Source of the DNA: Deltaproteobacteria bacterium
GTDB lineage: Bacteria > Desulfobacterota > WTBG01 > CAIYCZ01 > CAIRTM01
Length of the DNA: 42,196 nt
Reading direction: 5' to 3'
NCBI GenBank assembly: GCA_016875025.1
Contig: VGSH01000013.1
Span: 1 to 42,196, forward strand
The notes below the pieces were generated by a model, which saw only the letters and a program-made list of their open reading frames with translations, searched no databases and was not told where the DNA came from. The position numbers and the translations under genes were made by a program. Shown one piece after another: positions 16,863-25,581 of the stretch (positions within the stretch are counted from its first letter, which is position 1; each line of letters starts with the position of its first letter).

Positions 16863-18392
16863 ATGGCAAGCGCACGGACACCTGAGCGTTTTTTTACCCG
16901 CGACAGCATCGCCGTACTCGCGCTGCTATGCGTTTTTGTCGCCTCGCGCCTGTGGTTTGCCCATGCCGGCGGCGCCTATGTCGCCAGCCCGCTCGCCTCC
17001 GCCAAGCAGTTTCTGGATGTAAACCTGCTGCAGCATGATCTTTTAAGAAGCCTGTGGTTTCTGCACGCACAGCCGCCTTTGTTCAATCTGTTTCTCGGTC
17101 TGGTTCTCAAAATCGCATCAAGTCCTGAGCTGATCTTTGAGCTGTGCTTCAGGCTCAGCGGGGCGCTGGTGCCGCTTTTCATGTACGGCACACTCTCTTT
17201 GCTGGGGGTAAACCGGGTTGCGGCTTTTGTCTCAACGGTTTGTTTCATGCTGAACCCATCGCTGTTTTTGTATGAGAGCCTGCTCTACTATACGCATGTC
17301 GAGGGCGTGCTGATCATGGCAGCGGCTTTTTTCCTGGCGCGCTGGGGACTGCGCACACGGGCGGCGGATCTTGCTGTGTTCTGGTTTGTGCTGGCGTGTT
17401 TGGGGCTGACGCGCTCGCTGTTTCACCCGATTTTTTTTGTTGTGCTTGCTTTGCTGATGGGTCTTTTTGTGTGGTGTCAGAACAGGCCGGTGCGACCGTT
17501 CGCGGTTGCCGCAGGCCTAGTCCTGCTGGTGCTTGGCGCATGGTGCCTGAAGAACCTGATCATCTTCGGTTTTTTCGGCACATCCTCCTGGGGGGGCATG
17601 AGCCTGTGGACCAAGGCCAATGGCTACGCTCCTGATCAGCTTGAGAAATTCCACGTCCGTGGGCTTGTCAGTGCGGTGGCCCTGCGGGCCGAGCTTTTGC
17701 CGTTTCAGCCCATAGGAAATTTCACCAGCGACAATCTGCTCACAATCGATGCCTGCCATCATCCGGCCGACTGTTGCGAACTGCGCCCGGAAGGGTATCC
17801 CAATTTTAACCACATCGGCTACGTGGCGCTGTCGCGTCAGCTGGGGCACGATGCGCTGCAGCTCATCCGCCACGATCCGGAAACGTTCTGGCTTAATACG
17901 GCCGGGGCCTTCAGTTTAACGCTGTGGTATGCATCCGATTCCGTGCATGCCTTATTTGCTGACAATCTGGCTGTGCTTAAGCCGCTTGAGCAGCTGTATC
18001 GCTACCTGTTTTTCGGGTTTCTGGGTGTGCAGAACCGGCACTCTGATCCGCGGCTGTGGGTGCGCACGGTTTGTGTGAGCGCCCTGTTCGGAGTGCTCTA
18101 TATTCTTACGATCGTACAGGTTCTGCGCCGGCAGAAAAGCCGCGAGCGCTATGCCACGGTGCTGGTGTGCCTGTTTTGCATGCTGGCTCACGTCTTTGTG
18201 CTGCTGGTTTCATCGTTCATCGAATTCGGCGAAAACCCTCGCTTCCGATTTCCGGTTGACGGCGCGTTTTTCATGATCGCGGCACTCATCCTGCTGCCGC
18301 GCCGGCGGCAGCAGGATGAGTGCTATGAGGATGAAGTCCTGTGCGGCCCGGCACGCATGCTGAGGGGAGGAGCGAATGGAAATGCACTCTGA
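16863..18392 (+). CDS. Polytopic membrane protein, GT-C glycosyltransferase-like
   Basis: This encodes 509 aa with about ten hydrophobic segments. An early extracytoplasmic loop carries HAQPPLFNLFLGL, the type of His/Gln-Pro-Pro motif found after TM1 in polyprenyl-phosphate-dependent (GT-C/PMT-like) glycosyltransferases. A cysteine-containing periplasmic loop follows TM8 or so (DACHHPADCCELRPEG), and the last helix ends at FFMIAALILL. The likely role is transfer of a sugar to a cell-surface glycan or protein from a lipid-linked donor, but donor and acceptor are unknown. The C-terminal 35 residues (RRRQQDECYEDE...) are encoded by a perfect hairpin and look like an aberrant tail. It overlaps the next gene by 17 bases. 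Confidence 0.65.
   Translation: MASARTPERFFTRDSIAVLALLCVFVASRLWFAHAGGAYVASPLASAKQFLDVNLLQHDLLRSLWFLHAQPPLFNLFLGLVLKIASSPELIFELCFRLSGALVPLFMYGTLSLLGVNRVAAFVSTVCFMLNPSLFLYESLLYYTHVEGVLIMAAAFFLARWGLRTRAADLAVFWFVLACLGLTRSLFHPIFFVVLALLMGLFVWCQNRPVRPFAVAAGLVLLVLGAWCLKNLIIFGFFGTSSWGGMSLWTKANGYAPDQLEKFHVRGLVSAVALRAELLPFQPIGNFTSDNLLTIDACHHPADCCELRPEGYPNFNHIGYVALSRQLGHDALQLIRHDPETFWLNTAGAFSLTLWYASDSVHALFADNLAVLKPLEQLYRYLFFGFLGVQNRHSDPRLWVRTVCVSALFGVLYILTIVQVLRRQKSRERYATVLVCLFCMLAHVFVLLVSSFIEFGENPRFRFPVDGAFFMIAALILLPRRRQQDECYEDEVLCGPARMLRGGANGNAL
18282..18323. repeat. 19-bp perfect hairpin in coding sequence, loop GCCG
   Basis: GCACTCATCCTGCTGCCGC (18282-18300) is followed after GCCG by its exact reverse complement (18305-18323). 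No T-run follows, so it does not look like an intrinsic terminator for the plus strand. It sits 53 bases before the start of the next gene. Confidence 0.9.
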
Positions 18393-19356
18393 AGTTACTG
18401 AAAATTCAGCGCCGATCAGTCTCGGCATCAGCGCCTGCCTTTTGGGGCAGAACGTACGCTATGACGGCGGGCATCAGCATGACCGCTTTCTGACCGACAC
18501 GCTCGGCCGCTATGTTAACTGGGTGCCTGTATGCCCCGAGGTTGAGTGTGGCCTTCCCGTGCCGCGAGAGGCCATGCGCCTTGTGGGCACGGCCGATGCG
18601 CCTCGCCTGGTCACGATCAGCACAAAGAAGGACCTCACCCGCCAGATGCTGTCCTGGGCGCGCAGACGCGTCGGCGAGCTTGAGTCAGACGACCTGTGCG
18701 GTTTTATCTTTAAAAGCAAGTCGCCCAGCAGCGGCATGGAGCGCGTCAAGGTATACAGCGAAGAAAACGGCATACCGGCGCACAACGGGGTGGGTATGTT
18801 TGCCCGCGCTTTCATGGAGCATTTCCCGCTTTTGCCCTGCGAAGAAGAGGGGCGCCTGCATGATCCGGTGCTTCGTGAAAATTTTATTGAGCGTATTTTC
18901 GTATACCGCCGCTGGCGCGAGACGATTGTTGCCGGGAGCAGGGCAGGGACAGTGGTTGATTTCCACACCCGGCACAAGCTGCTGATCCTGTCGCACAGCA
19001 CCACGCATTACCGCGAAATGGGCCGCCTGGTGGCGCAGGGCAAAGTCCTGCAGACCGCAGAAGGCCGCAGCCGCTACCAGACACTGTTGATGGAGGCCCT
19101 CGCGCTGAAGGCCACGGTTAAAAAGCAGGTGAATGTGCTGCAGCACATGATGGGGTATTTTAAAACAATGCTGTCGCCTGATGAAAAGCAGGAGATGCTG
19201 GAGGTGATCGAGCAGTACCGCAGGGAGTACGTTCCTTTGATCGTGCCGGTGACGCTTATCAATCACTACGTTCGCAAATACGGCGAGCCGTATCTGGCGC
19301 AGCAGTATTACCTGAATCCGCATCCGCTGGAGCTGAAGCTGCGCAATCATGTGTAG
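18376..19356 (+). CDS. DUF523-DUF1722 fusion protein (TudS-like plus YbgA-like)
   Basis: This encodes 326 aa. Residues about 15-160 are DUF523: GISACLLGQNVRYDGGH, VCPEVECGLPVPRE and FIFKSKSPSSG, with the cysteines of SAC and CPEVEC placed as in TudS-type [4Fe-4S] thiouracil/4-thiouridine desulfidases. Residues about 185-320 are DUF1722 (YbgA-like): FHTRHKLLILSHS, YREMGRLVA, MMGYFK and LINHYVR...YLAQQYYLNPHP. The two-domain order is common in bacteria. TudS activity has been shown for single-domain relatives; DUF1722 has no settled function. ATG 18376 follows GGGGAGGAG. It overlaps the preceding gene by 17 bases. Confidence 0.85.
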   Translation: MEMHSEVTENSAPISLGISACLLGQNVRYDGGHQHDRFLTDTLGRYVNWVPVCPEVECGLPVPREAMRLVGTADAPRLVTISTKKDLTRQMLSWARRRVGELESDDLCGFIFKSKSPSSGMERVKVYSEENGIPAHNGVGMFARAFMEHFPLLPCEEEGRLHDPVLRENFIERIFVYRRWRETIVAGSRAGTVVDFHTRHKLLILSHSTTHYREMGRLVAQGKVLQTAEGRSRYQTLLMEALALKATVKKQVNVLQHMMGYFKTMLSPDEKQEMLEVIEQYRREYVPLIVPVTLINHYVRKYGEPYLAQQYYLNPHPLELKLRNHV

Positions 19357-19558
19357 GGCTGATTAGTCTGGAGTTCGGAGCAGGGGGGTCGGAGTATACA
19401 GAATGTAGGGTGGACTTGCGCAGCACGTCCACCATTGTAATGTTATTGGTGGGAACGCTTCGCGAGTCCATCCTGCATGGCTACATGGCTGGACACCGGT
19501 TTTCACCGGTGTGACAGATTGTTATTGTTTTAGGAAAATTAAGAACAAAAGGATGCCC
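19357..19558. repeat. Intergenic REP-like remnants and hairpin
   Basis: GTAGGGTGGAC (19405-19415) pairs with GTCCACC (19427-19433) as in common short intergenic repeats. A second, decayed half follows (TGGTGGGAACGCTTCGCGAGTCCA). ACACCGGT (19493-19500) and ACCGGTGT (19505-19512) form an 8-bp perfect stem with loop TTTC. It is not followed by a T-run, but TTATTGTTTT comes about eight bases later. Confidence 0.5.
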
Positions 19559-20014
19559 ATGACACTCAACCGTAACGCATTGCATACTGCAATCGCGGGC
19601 CTGCTCAATGAGCAGCGACTCGCAATTCTCGCCACCGTGGCGCAGCAAAGCCCGTACTGCAACCTGGTGGCCTTTACGCCCTCGGATGACCTGCAGACGA
19701 TTATTTTCACAACCCCGCGCTCTACCAGCAAATACGCCAACATACTAAGCAACCCCAATGTTTGCCTGCTTGTAGATGACCGTGTGCGCAGCGGTTTCGG
19801 TTTTACATCCGGCAAGGTTGTGACCGCTGTCGGCGCGGTTGCGCCGGTCGGACCTCAGAAAGAGGACGAGCTCAAAGGCCGCCACGCGGCCCGGCATGCT
19901 GAGCTCAATGATTTTATCTATTCCCCTGACTGCGCACTGGTGCAGGTGCGCGTCGCGCGCTACATCCTCGTGAGCAGCCTGCACGAAGCGTCTGTATTCG
20001 AAGTCGCTTTATAG
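19559..20014 (+). CDS. Pyridoxamine 5'-phosphate oxidase-like FMN-binding protein
   Basis: This encodes 151 aa from ATG 19559, chosen because AAAAGGA lies five bases upstream; the ORF-track start at 19511 lies in the hairpin. The split-barrel pattern is clear: LLNEQRLAILATV, PYCNLVAFTPSDDLQTIIFTTPRSTSKYANILSNPNVCLLVDDR. The C-terminal part (LVQVRVARYILVSSLHEASVFEV) is also typical. Small PPOX-like proteins bind FMN or F420 and act as flavin reductases or oxidases of uncertain substrate. The gene is isolated between the DUF523 gene and a convergent radical SAM gene. Confidence 0.78.
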   Translation: MTLNRNALHTAIAGLLNEQRLAILATVAQQSPYCNLVAFTPSDDLQTIIFTTPRSTSKYANILSNPNVCLLVDDRVRSGFGFTSGKVVTAVGAVAPVGPQKEDELKGRHAARHAELNDFIYSPDCALVQVRVARYILVSSLHEASVFEVAL

Positions 20015-20024
20015 CGGACTGTGT

Positions 20025-20948
20025 CTATTCCTTCCAGTACTGCCCCTGGCGTGAGTCACGGCGGAGAAGTTCCTGTTCGATCGCGCTTAAAATGTCCTGC
20101 TTGCGCAGGGTCCATTCGGGTGCGACGAGAAGCTTTTTAAGCGGGTCGCCGGTCAGGCGCTCGATGACCGTTGAGGGCGGCAGCATCTCCAGGGCGTCGC
20201 AGACGGAAGCGACAAATTCCTCCTGTAATATCGGTTGAAAATTTCCCTGAATATACTCCTGCTCAAGTGCGGTGCCTTTGTGAATATAGAGGCAGTGTAT
20301 TTTGACCCCGTCGGGTTTGAGCCGGGCAAGTTCGCGGGCGGTTTCATTGACATGTTCGGCTGTTTCCCCCGGCAGCCCGATGATAATGTGCACGCAGACA
20401 CGCAGCGGGTAGCGCCGGGCGAGGGCGAAGCCGTCAAGGAATTCCTTGAATGTATGACCGCGGTTGATGCGCGCAAGGGTTACGTCATGGCAGCTTTGCA
20501 GGCCCAGTTCAAGGGTGACCATCAGGCGCTTTGAATATCCCGCCAGCAGGTCGAGGATTTCAGGGTTCAGGCAGTCGGGCCGGGTGGCGACTGAGAGGCC
20601 CACCACGCCCGGCAGGTCGGCGACGCTGTCGTAGAGCGCATTCAAGTGCTGTGCCGGGGCATAGGTGTTGCAGAAGGACTGGAAGTAGGCTATGAATTTT
20701 TGCGCGTTGTAGCGGTGCTGCATGGCCTGCATGCCGGACAGGGCCTGTGAGCGTACATCCGGTATCTGCGAGGCGGCTCCGGTTCCGGAACCGGATGCGT
20801 CGCAGTAGGTGCAGCCGCCGCGCCCGCGGGTGCCGTCGCGGTTGGGGCAGGTCAGGCCGGCGTCGAGCGTGATTTTCTGCACGCGCTCGCCGAAGCGTTC
20901 TTTCAGGAATGCGTTGAAGGTTAGGTAGAGGAGTTGTTTGCCTGTCAT
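20025..20948 (-). CDS. TIGR01212-family radical SAM protein (YhcC-like)
   Basis: This encodes 307 aa from ATG 20948. The ORF track starts 33 codons upstream, but that segment overlaps the preceding gene in another frame and is not family-like. The family start YLTFNAFLKERFGERVQKITLDAGLTCPNRDG and cluster motif CPNRDGTRGRGGCTYC are plain, then FQSFCNTYAP, LSVATRPDCL, LELGLQSCHD and HIIIGLPGET. The family is conserved but uncharacterised; neighbours in other genomes are often translation- or redox-related. It is the last gene of a minus-strand trio with a U32 protein and a PflA-like enzyme, with a 13-base gap. Confidence 0.88.
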   Translation of the reverse strand: MTGKQLLYLTFNAFLKERFGERVQKITLDAGLTCPNRDGTRGRGGCTYCDASGSGTGAASQIPDVRSQALSGMQAMQHRYNAQKFIAYFQSFCNTYAPAQHLNALYDSVADLPGVVGLSVATRPDCLNPEILDLLAGYSKRLMVTLELGLQSCHDVTLARINRGHTFKEFLDGFALARRYPLRVCVHIIIGLPGETAEHVNETARELARLKPDGVKIHCLYIHKGTALEQEYIQGNFQPILQEEFVASVCDALEMLPPSTVIERLTGDPLKKLLVAPEWTLRKQDILSAIEQELLRRDSRQGQYWKE

Positions 20949-20961
20949 GGGTGCGAAACGG

Positions 20962-21894
20962 CTATCGCCAGTGCAGCAGGATCGGGCGTTCGCGGCTGTC
21001 AAGGCGGCTGAGCCCGGCAGCGCGGGCAGCGGCGAGCGCCTCCTCATATTCTTCAGGCGTTATGCGGCGCTGCAGCTCCTTGAAATCTTTGACGTCACCG
21101 CAGGGGCGGTACTGGTCCATGATATTGACATAGGTGGCAGGCGATATCTCCTCAGCCAGAAAGCGCATGACCGCCTGCGTACCGGCAAGGCCGTCAGGCA
21201 TGACAAGGTGCCGGACCAGCAGGCCACGAACGGCGCGGCCTCTGCTGTCGAGCCGCAGGTCTCCCACCTGCCGGTGCATTTCTCTGACAGCAGCGCGCGA
21301 AACCAGCGGATAATCCGGAGCCGCGCAGTAGAACAGGGCCGGGATGTCGGATGAAAATTTTATGTCAGGCATGTAGATGTCGATGATGCCGTCAAGCAGC
21401 CGCAGGGTCTCAACTCTGTCATAGCCGCCGCTGTTGTACACGAGCGGAATGTTTAAGCCGCTGTCAATCGCCTCGGGCAGGGCCTCAAGTATCTGGGGTA
21501 CAACATGCGAGGGGCTGACGAAATTGATGTTGTGCACCCCCTGGTTTTGAAGCTCAATCATCATGCCGGCGAGCTGCGAGGCTGTTGTTGCGCTGCCTTC
21601 CCCTCCACGGCTGATTTCGGAATTCTGGCAGAATGTGCAGTTCAGGTTGCAGTTGCTGAAGAAGATCGTGCCTGAGCCGAAGCGGCCGACAAGGGGCGCC
21701 TCTTCCCCGAAATGGGGCGCGAAGCTCGCAACCAAGGCATTGCGTCCGGTTCTGCATACGCCGGTTTCGCCGGCGATACGGTCAACCCGGCAGCAGCGCG
21801 GGCACAGCTCGCAGCAGCGCAGGGCTTCCAGCGCCTGCACAATGCGGGCAGCCAGCGTTCTGTTTTTATGGGCCGATATATAGAGGGGTTCCAC
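20962..21894 (-). CDS. PflA-like radical SAM protein (COG1313 type)
   Basis: This encodes 310 aa from a GTG start. The N-terminal cysteine cluster CCELCPRCCRVDRIAGETGVC (possibly a second metal site) precedes the radical SAM motif CNLNCTFCQN. SHVVPQILEAL, VYNSGGYD and DIYMPDIKF are hallmarks of the COG1313 group, which is related to pyruvate formate-lyase activases. The protein it activates or modifies is unknown; no glycyl radical enzyme is in the window. It starts eight bases after the U32 gene stop, so they are cotranscribed. The link between a U32-type Fe-S protein and this enzyme may be functional. Confidence 0.85.
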   Translation of the reverse strand: MEPLYISAHKNRTLAARIVQALEALRCCELCPRCCRVDRIAGETGVCRTGRNALVASFAPHFGEEAPLVGRFGSGTIFFSNCNLNCTFCQNSEISRGGEGSATTASQLAGMMIELQNQGVHNINFVSPSHVVPQILEALPEAIDSGLNIPLVYNSGGYDRVETLRLLDGIIDIYMPDIKFSSDIPALFYCAAPDYPLVSRAAVREMHRQVGDLRLDSRGRAVRGLLVRHLVMPDGLAGTQAVMRFLAEEISPATYVNIMDQYRPCGDVKDFKELQRRITPEEYEEALAAARAAGLSRLDSRERPILLHWR

Positions 21895-21902
21895 AGCAAA
21901 GC

Positions 21903-22949
21903 CTAGTTGTCCTGATCAAGCAGGACCGAAGGATAATAGCATTTAAAAATGAGACACACGCACTCGTAGATTTCCTTGTAGTTATGGCGCGCCTGTTCGC
22001 GGAATTCTTTCTTCGTCGGCTTTTGATTGCGCAGATAGTCGAGCAGGCCTTTCAGGAAGCGGACATCCTTTATTTTTTTGTCGAAGGTGTTGCCCCGGCC
22101 GACGATTTTGACGCCCGCAAGGCCCATCTCCTCGAGCTCATACAGGGCGCAGGCGCCGCAGGGCCGGTCATCGATATGCACGGCCGACCAGAAATGCTGG
22201 CGCTCCATGGATACTTTCTGCAGCATTGCCTCCTTTTCTTCCTGAGTGTAGTTGCCTTTGACATCAGCGCTGATTTTATAGAGCATCATGCAGGCATTTT
22301 CGAAGTCGTGCTTGCGCTCGGGCTCCTCGACGAATTCGGCCAGGCCGTGCTGGAACGTACAGAACCCGTCGATGTTGGCGCAGCGCGAGTTCAGGATAAA
22401 GGCTTCGAGCTCAATGCCGCTTGTTCTGTCGGCAATGGCCTGGATCTCGTCCAGGGTCAGGTGCCGGGGCAGGATGACGCGCCTGGCTCCGAGGTCGCGG
22501 TAAAAATGTACGGTTTCGGAATTGAAGGCCGTGCCGGCGGTGCTGATATGGATGTTCACATTGGGGTCAATGTCCTGCAGGGTCAGGATCATGCCGATAT
22601 CGCCCACAATAAAGGTATCGGCTCCGGCCTTGAGACACTGCTCGACATAGGCGCACAGGGCCGGGTACTGGCCGTTGCTGTAGTAGTGCTCGTTAAGGGT
22701 GACCGTGACCTTGACATTGTGGGGCCGCGCCAGGTCAACGCAGCGCGCCAGGTCTTCGAATGTGTCCATGTGCGGGCTGGTGCCCTGGGCGCGGTTGTTT
22801 TCCTGGCGGCGGTTGATCGAGGCAGCCACGCTGTAGTCCCGGCGCCACTGCCCGGGCAGAATGCCGCAGTAAAATTCACCGGCCCCGGCTGCAATGAGCG
22901 GTTCGACTTCATCGGTACGGGACAATGGGGAAAGAATTCGAAGTGCCAT
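21903..22949 (-). CDS. U32-family (UbiU-like) Fe-S protein, copy 1
   Basis: This encodes 348 aa from ATG 22949; the track start (TTG 22994) has no Shine-Dalgarno and adds a non-family leader. TIM-barrel-like U32 pattern: RILSPLSRTDEVEPLIAAGAGEFYCGI, TLNEHYYS, FIVGDIGMI, ISTAGTAFNSE and ARRVILPRHL. Four conserved cysteines in SRCANIDGFC, NACMML and PCGACALYE follow the order of the [4Fe-4S] ligands of UbiU. U32 proteins once called peptidases are now known as O2-independent hydroxylases of ubiquinone precursors (UbiU/V) or RNA (TrhP, RlhA). The substrate here is unknown. It is the first gene of the minus-strand trio and a clear paralogue of the protein at 25582. Confidence 0.85.
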   Translation of the reverse strand: MALRILSPLSRTDEVEPLIAAGAGEFYCGILPGQWRRDYSVAASINRRQENNRAQGTSPHMDTFEDLARCVDLARPHNVKVTVTLNEHYYSNGQYPALCAYVEQCLKAGADTFIVGDIGMILTLQDIDPNVNIHISTAGTAFNSETVHFYRDLGARRVILPRHLTLDEIQAIADRTSGIELEAFILNSRCANIDGFCTFQHGLAEFVEEPERKHDFENACMMLYKISADVKGNYTQEEKEAMLQKVSMERQHFWSAVHIDDRPCGACALYELEEMGLAGVKIVGRGNTFDKKIKDVRFLKGLLDYLRNQKPTKKEFREQARHNYKEIYECVCLIFKCYYPSVLLDQDN

Positions 22950-23099
22950 AGCGCTACAAATGTAGCATAAACAGCCGGGAGGGTAAACAGGCAAATGTAT
23001 CGGGGTGCTGGGTAGTTGAGAACAAAGATGAGTTTTTTTAATTTTTACTGCCGCATCAACCTTGAATTTTAAATATTTTTCTCCTGTCTACAGGCTGTT

Positions 23100-23129
23100 T
23101 TGGACAAAGCAGGCCCTCTGTGATATACT
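23100..23129 (+). promoter_or_regulatory. Sigma70-type promoter of the lipBA operon
   Basis: TTGGAC (23100-23105), an 18-base spacer and TATACT (23124-23129), with TG one base upstream of the -10 (extended -10). The start of transcription would be about 30 bases before the lipB ATG. Confidence 0.6.
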
Positions 23130-23166
23130 GCAATTTTTATGAAACGAGGCATTATTGGAAACAGTC

Positions 23167-23850
23167 ATGAGTACACACGAGCCGGCCTGGGTGCTTGACA
23201 TGGGTCGCATGGGGTATGAAGAGGCATTTGAGCTGCAGCGCAGATGCGTAGCAGCGCGCGGTCGCGATGAGATACCCGATACGTTTATCATGCTCGAGCA
23301 CAACCCCGTGTTCACCGCGAACCGGGAAGTGACGCTGGGCAATATTATCGCTTCGCCCGAGGTGCTGGCCGAGCACGGCATCGAGGTCTGTAAAACCGAC
23401 CGCGGCGGGGATGTGACCTATCACGGGCCCGGCCAGATCACCGGCTACAGCATCATGGATCTGAAAAAACAGGGCCGTGACCTGCACTGTTATATCCGCA
23501 ATATCGAGCAGGTGCTGATCGACACGGTTGCCGATTACGGTATCACATCCGGTCGTGACGCCATTAATCCCGGCGTATGGGCCGGCATGGAAAAAGTGGC
23601 CGCTATCGGTATCGCGGTCAAAAGCGGCTGGATCACAATGCACGGGTTCGGCTTCAATATTCATCCCGACATGAACCACTATCAGATGATTATTGCCTGC
23701 GGCATCCGCGACCGCGGCGTCACCAGCCTGCAGAAGCTTGCCGGCCGCGACATAGACATCGGCGGGGTGAAGGAGCGCCTCAGCGTTCATTACGGAAAAA
23801 TATTTAACCGTGAAATGCGGCGAATTACGCCGGAGGATCTGCCGTGGTAG
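23167..23850 (+). CDS. lipB: Octanoyl-[acyl carrier protein]:protein N-octanoyltransferase LipB
   Basis: This encodes 227 aa from ATG 23167; the track begins at an upstream TTG. Conserved blocks: GRMGYEEAFELQ, LEHNPVFTANR, TDRGGDVTYHGPGQITGYSI, the lysine block EKVAAIGIAVK with FGFNIHPDM, and the catalytic cysteine in CGIRDRGVTSL. The enzyme moves the octanoyl group from ACP to the lipoyl domains of 2-oxoacid dehydrogenase or GcvH proteins in the cytosol. The stop overlaps the lipA start by seven bases, giving a coupled lipoylation pair. Confidence 0.95.
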   Translation: MSTHEPAWVLDMGRMGYEEAFELQRRCVAARGRDEIPDTFIMLEHNPVFTANREVTLGNIIASPEVLAEHGIEVCKTDRGGDVTYHGPGQITGYSIMDLKKQGRDLHCYIRNIEQVLIDTVADYGITSGRDAINPGVWAGMEKVAAIGIAVKSGWITMHGFGFNIHPDMNHYQMIIACGIRDRGVTSLQKLAGRDIDIGGVKERLSVHYGKIFNREMRRITPEDLPW

Positions 23851-24704
23851 AAACAAAAAAACCGGACTGGATCAGGGTCAGGGGCGTTGACTGGTCCGTG
23901 CTTGAAAAAATGAAGGCGCTTACCGACCGCTATAAGCTGCATACGGTCTGCGAGGGCGCAACGTGCCCGAATATGGGTGAATGCTTTGCCTGCGGCACGG
24001 CGACATTCATGCTGCTGGGCGACATCTGCACGCGTAACTGCGCCTTTTGCAGCGTGACCAGCGGCCGGCCCCTGCCGCCTGATCCGGATGAGCCGCGCAA
24101 CGTGGCCCTGGCTGCCCGTGACCTGGGGCTGAAGCATGTGGTGCTCACCTGCGTGACCCGCGACGACCTGGAAGACGGCGGGGCTGCCCAGTTCGCCCTG
24201 ACGCTGGCCGAAATCAGGCGCTGCCTGCCGGAGGCGACCACGGATGTTCTGGTCAGCGACTTAAAAGGCAGCCGCGATAATATAGCCGTGGTACTCGCGG
24301 AAAAGCCGAGCATATTCGCCCATAATCTTGAAACGGTTCCTGCTTTGTATGCCACCTGCAGGCAGCAGGCCGACTATAAAAAATCACTGAGCGTACTTGA
24401 AATGGCCAAGCAGATCAATCCCGCGCAACTCACAAAGTGCGGCCTGATGGTCGGCCTCGGTGAGATTCCTGAGCAGGTGCTTGAGGTCATGCGGGATCTG
24501 CGTTCGATCGAATGCGATTTTTTAACCATCGGCCAGTATCTGCGGCCCTCTGTCGAAAATCTGCCGGTCACGGAGTTTGTGACCCCGGAGCAGTTCGACC
24601 GCTACCGCGAGGCTGCCCTTTCGCTTGGCTTCACCTATGTCGCCTCGGCCCCGTTTGTGCGCAGCTCATTTCACTCAGAGGACGCGCTCAGGCATATACG
24701 CTGA
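23844..24704 (+). CDS. lipA: Lipoyl synthase LipA (radical SAM)
   Basis: This encodes 286 aa from a GTG that overlaps the lipB stop. The auxiliary cluster motif is CEGATCPNMGEC (C36, C41, C47), the radical SAM motif is CTRNCAFC (C62, C66, C69), and the C-terminal cluster serine motif RSSFHS is present. LipA inserts two sulphurs into protein-bound octanoyl groups. With lipB it forms the complete de novo lipoylation route. The genes that follow (39 bases on) encode UbiV-like and UbiU-like Fe-S proteins, so the operon as a whole is devoted to Fe-S-dependent cofactor chemistry. Confidence 0.96.
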   Translation: MVETKKPDWIRVRGVDWSVLEKMKALTDRYKLHTVCEGATCPNMGECFACGTATFMLLGDICTRNCAFCSVTSGRPLPPDPDEPRNVALAARDLGLKHVVLTCVTRDDLEDGGAAQFALTLAEIRRCLPEATTDVLVSDLKGSRDNIAVVLAEKPSIFAHNLETVPALYATCRQQADYKKSLSVLEMAKQINPAQLTKCGLMVGLGEIPEQVLEVMRDLRSIECDFLTIGQYLRPSVENLPVTEFVTPEQFDRYREAALSLGFTYVASAPFVRSSFHSEDALRHIR

Positions 24705-24743
24705 AACATATATCAATGAGCCGCTCCGGCGGCAGGCTCAATT

Positions 24744-25541
24744 ATGGAACAGGCGCTCTACATCAGCAGACTGCAGCAGCTCGACTACATACGGGATGAT
24801 TTCACCCGGCTGTATTTCGGCGCCGAGTTCTGCGAGCGCCTGATCCCTGACCCGGCGGAAGCGCTTCGGGTGGCGGAATTTGCGCACGGGCGCGGCCTTG
24901 CGCTGACCCTGATGACCCCCTATGTTACCGACAGCGGGCTTGATCGGCTTTCCCCCGTTCTTGATGCCCTGCGGGATGAACAGATGCCCGTGGAGGTTGT
25001 CTTCAACGACTGGGGCGTGCTTGACCTGCTGCGGCATGACTATCCCGAATTCGTTCCGGTCATGGGGCGTTTGCTGAATAAAACCAAGCGCGGACCGCGC
25101 ATTATGAATATCATCGACAAGCTGCCGGGCTCCTGCCGCAATTATTTCGAGTCCTGCGTGCTGAGTGTCGGTGAGGCATGCGATTTTTTGAAAAAACGCG
25201 CTGTATACCGGGTTGAGTTCGATAATCAGCTTCAGGGCATCCGGCTTGAGAACACCGATCCCGGGATCGCAAAATCGCTCTATGTTCCGTATGTGTTCGT
25301 GTCAACAACCCGGTACTGCCTGTCAGCCGGCTGTGATGATTACGGCCGCATGGACTTCGTCGGCGTGCAGCCCTGCAGTCGTGAATGCCGTGACTACGTT
25401 TTTCAGCTCGACAACCCGGTCATGCGGGTGCCGCTGCTGCGCAGGGGCAACGCTGTGTTTTATGTCAATGACCGGATGCCTGACTGTCTCGCCGGCTCGA
25501 ACTTTGATCGCATCGTGGTTCAGCCGGAGATGCCGGTGTGA
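24744..25541 (+). CDS. UbiV-like U32-related Fe-S protein
   Basis: This encodes 265 aa. The opening YFGAEFCERLIPD followed by barrel-like strands (LTLMTPYVT, VEVVFNDWGVLDLL) resembles the half-size U32 member UbiV. Cysteines C30, C197, C211 and C215 give the spacing C...C-x13-C-x3-C, nearly that of the UbiV [4Fe-4S] ligands (C-x12-C-x3-C with an earlier single Cys); C192 is an extra. UbiV works as a heterodimer with UbiU in O2-independent hydroxylation using prephenate. Here a UbiU-like U32 gene follows 40 bases later, matching that pairing. The substrate need not be ubiquinone, as no ubi genes are seen. The assignment rests on pattern and context and could be checked by a profile search. Confidence 0.6.
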   Translation: MEQALYISRLQQLDYIRDDFTRLYFGAEFCERLIPDPAEALRVAEFAHGRGLALTLMTPYVTDSGLDRLSPVLDALRDEQMPVEVVFNDWGVLDLLRHDYPEFVPVMGRLLNKTKRGPRIMNIIDKLPGSCRNYFESCVLSVGEACDFLKKRAVYRVEFDNQLQGIRLENTDPGIAKSLYVPYVFVSTTRYCLSAGCDDYGRMDFVGVQPCSRECRDYVFQLDNPVMRVPLLRRGNAVFYVNDRMPDCLAGSNFDRIVVQPEMPV

Positions 25542-25581
25542 TGGCTGCTTTCTTTAACCCCTGCGGGAGCCGTATGCGTCA

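Noticed and set aside
18282-18323. Intrinsic terminator
   Set aside because: No T-run follows on either strand and it lies inside the coding sequence before an overlapping gene.
21984-22970. 328-aa plus-strand ORF opposite the U32 gene
   Set aside because: Antisense shadow; the minus strand shows the U32 cysteine and barrel motifs.
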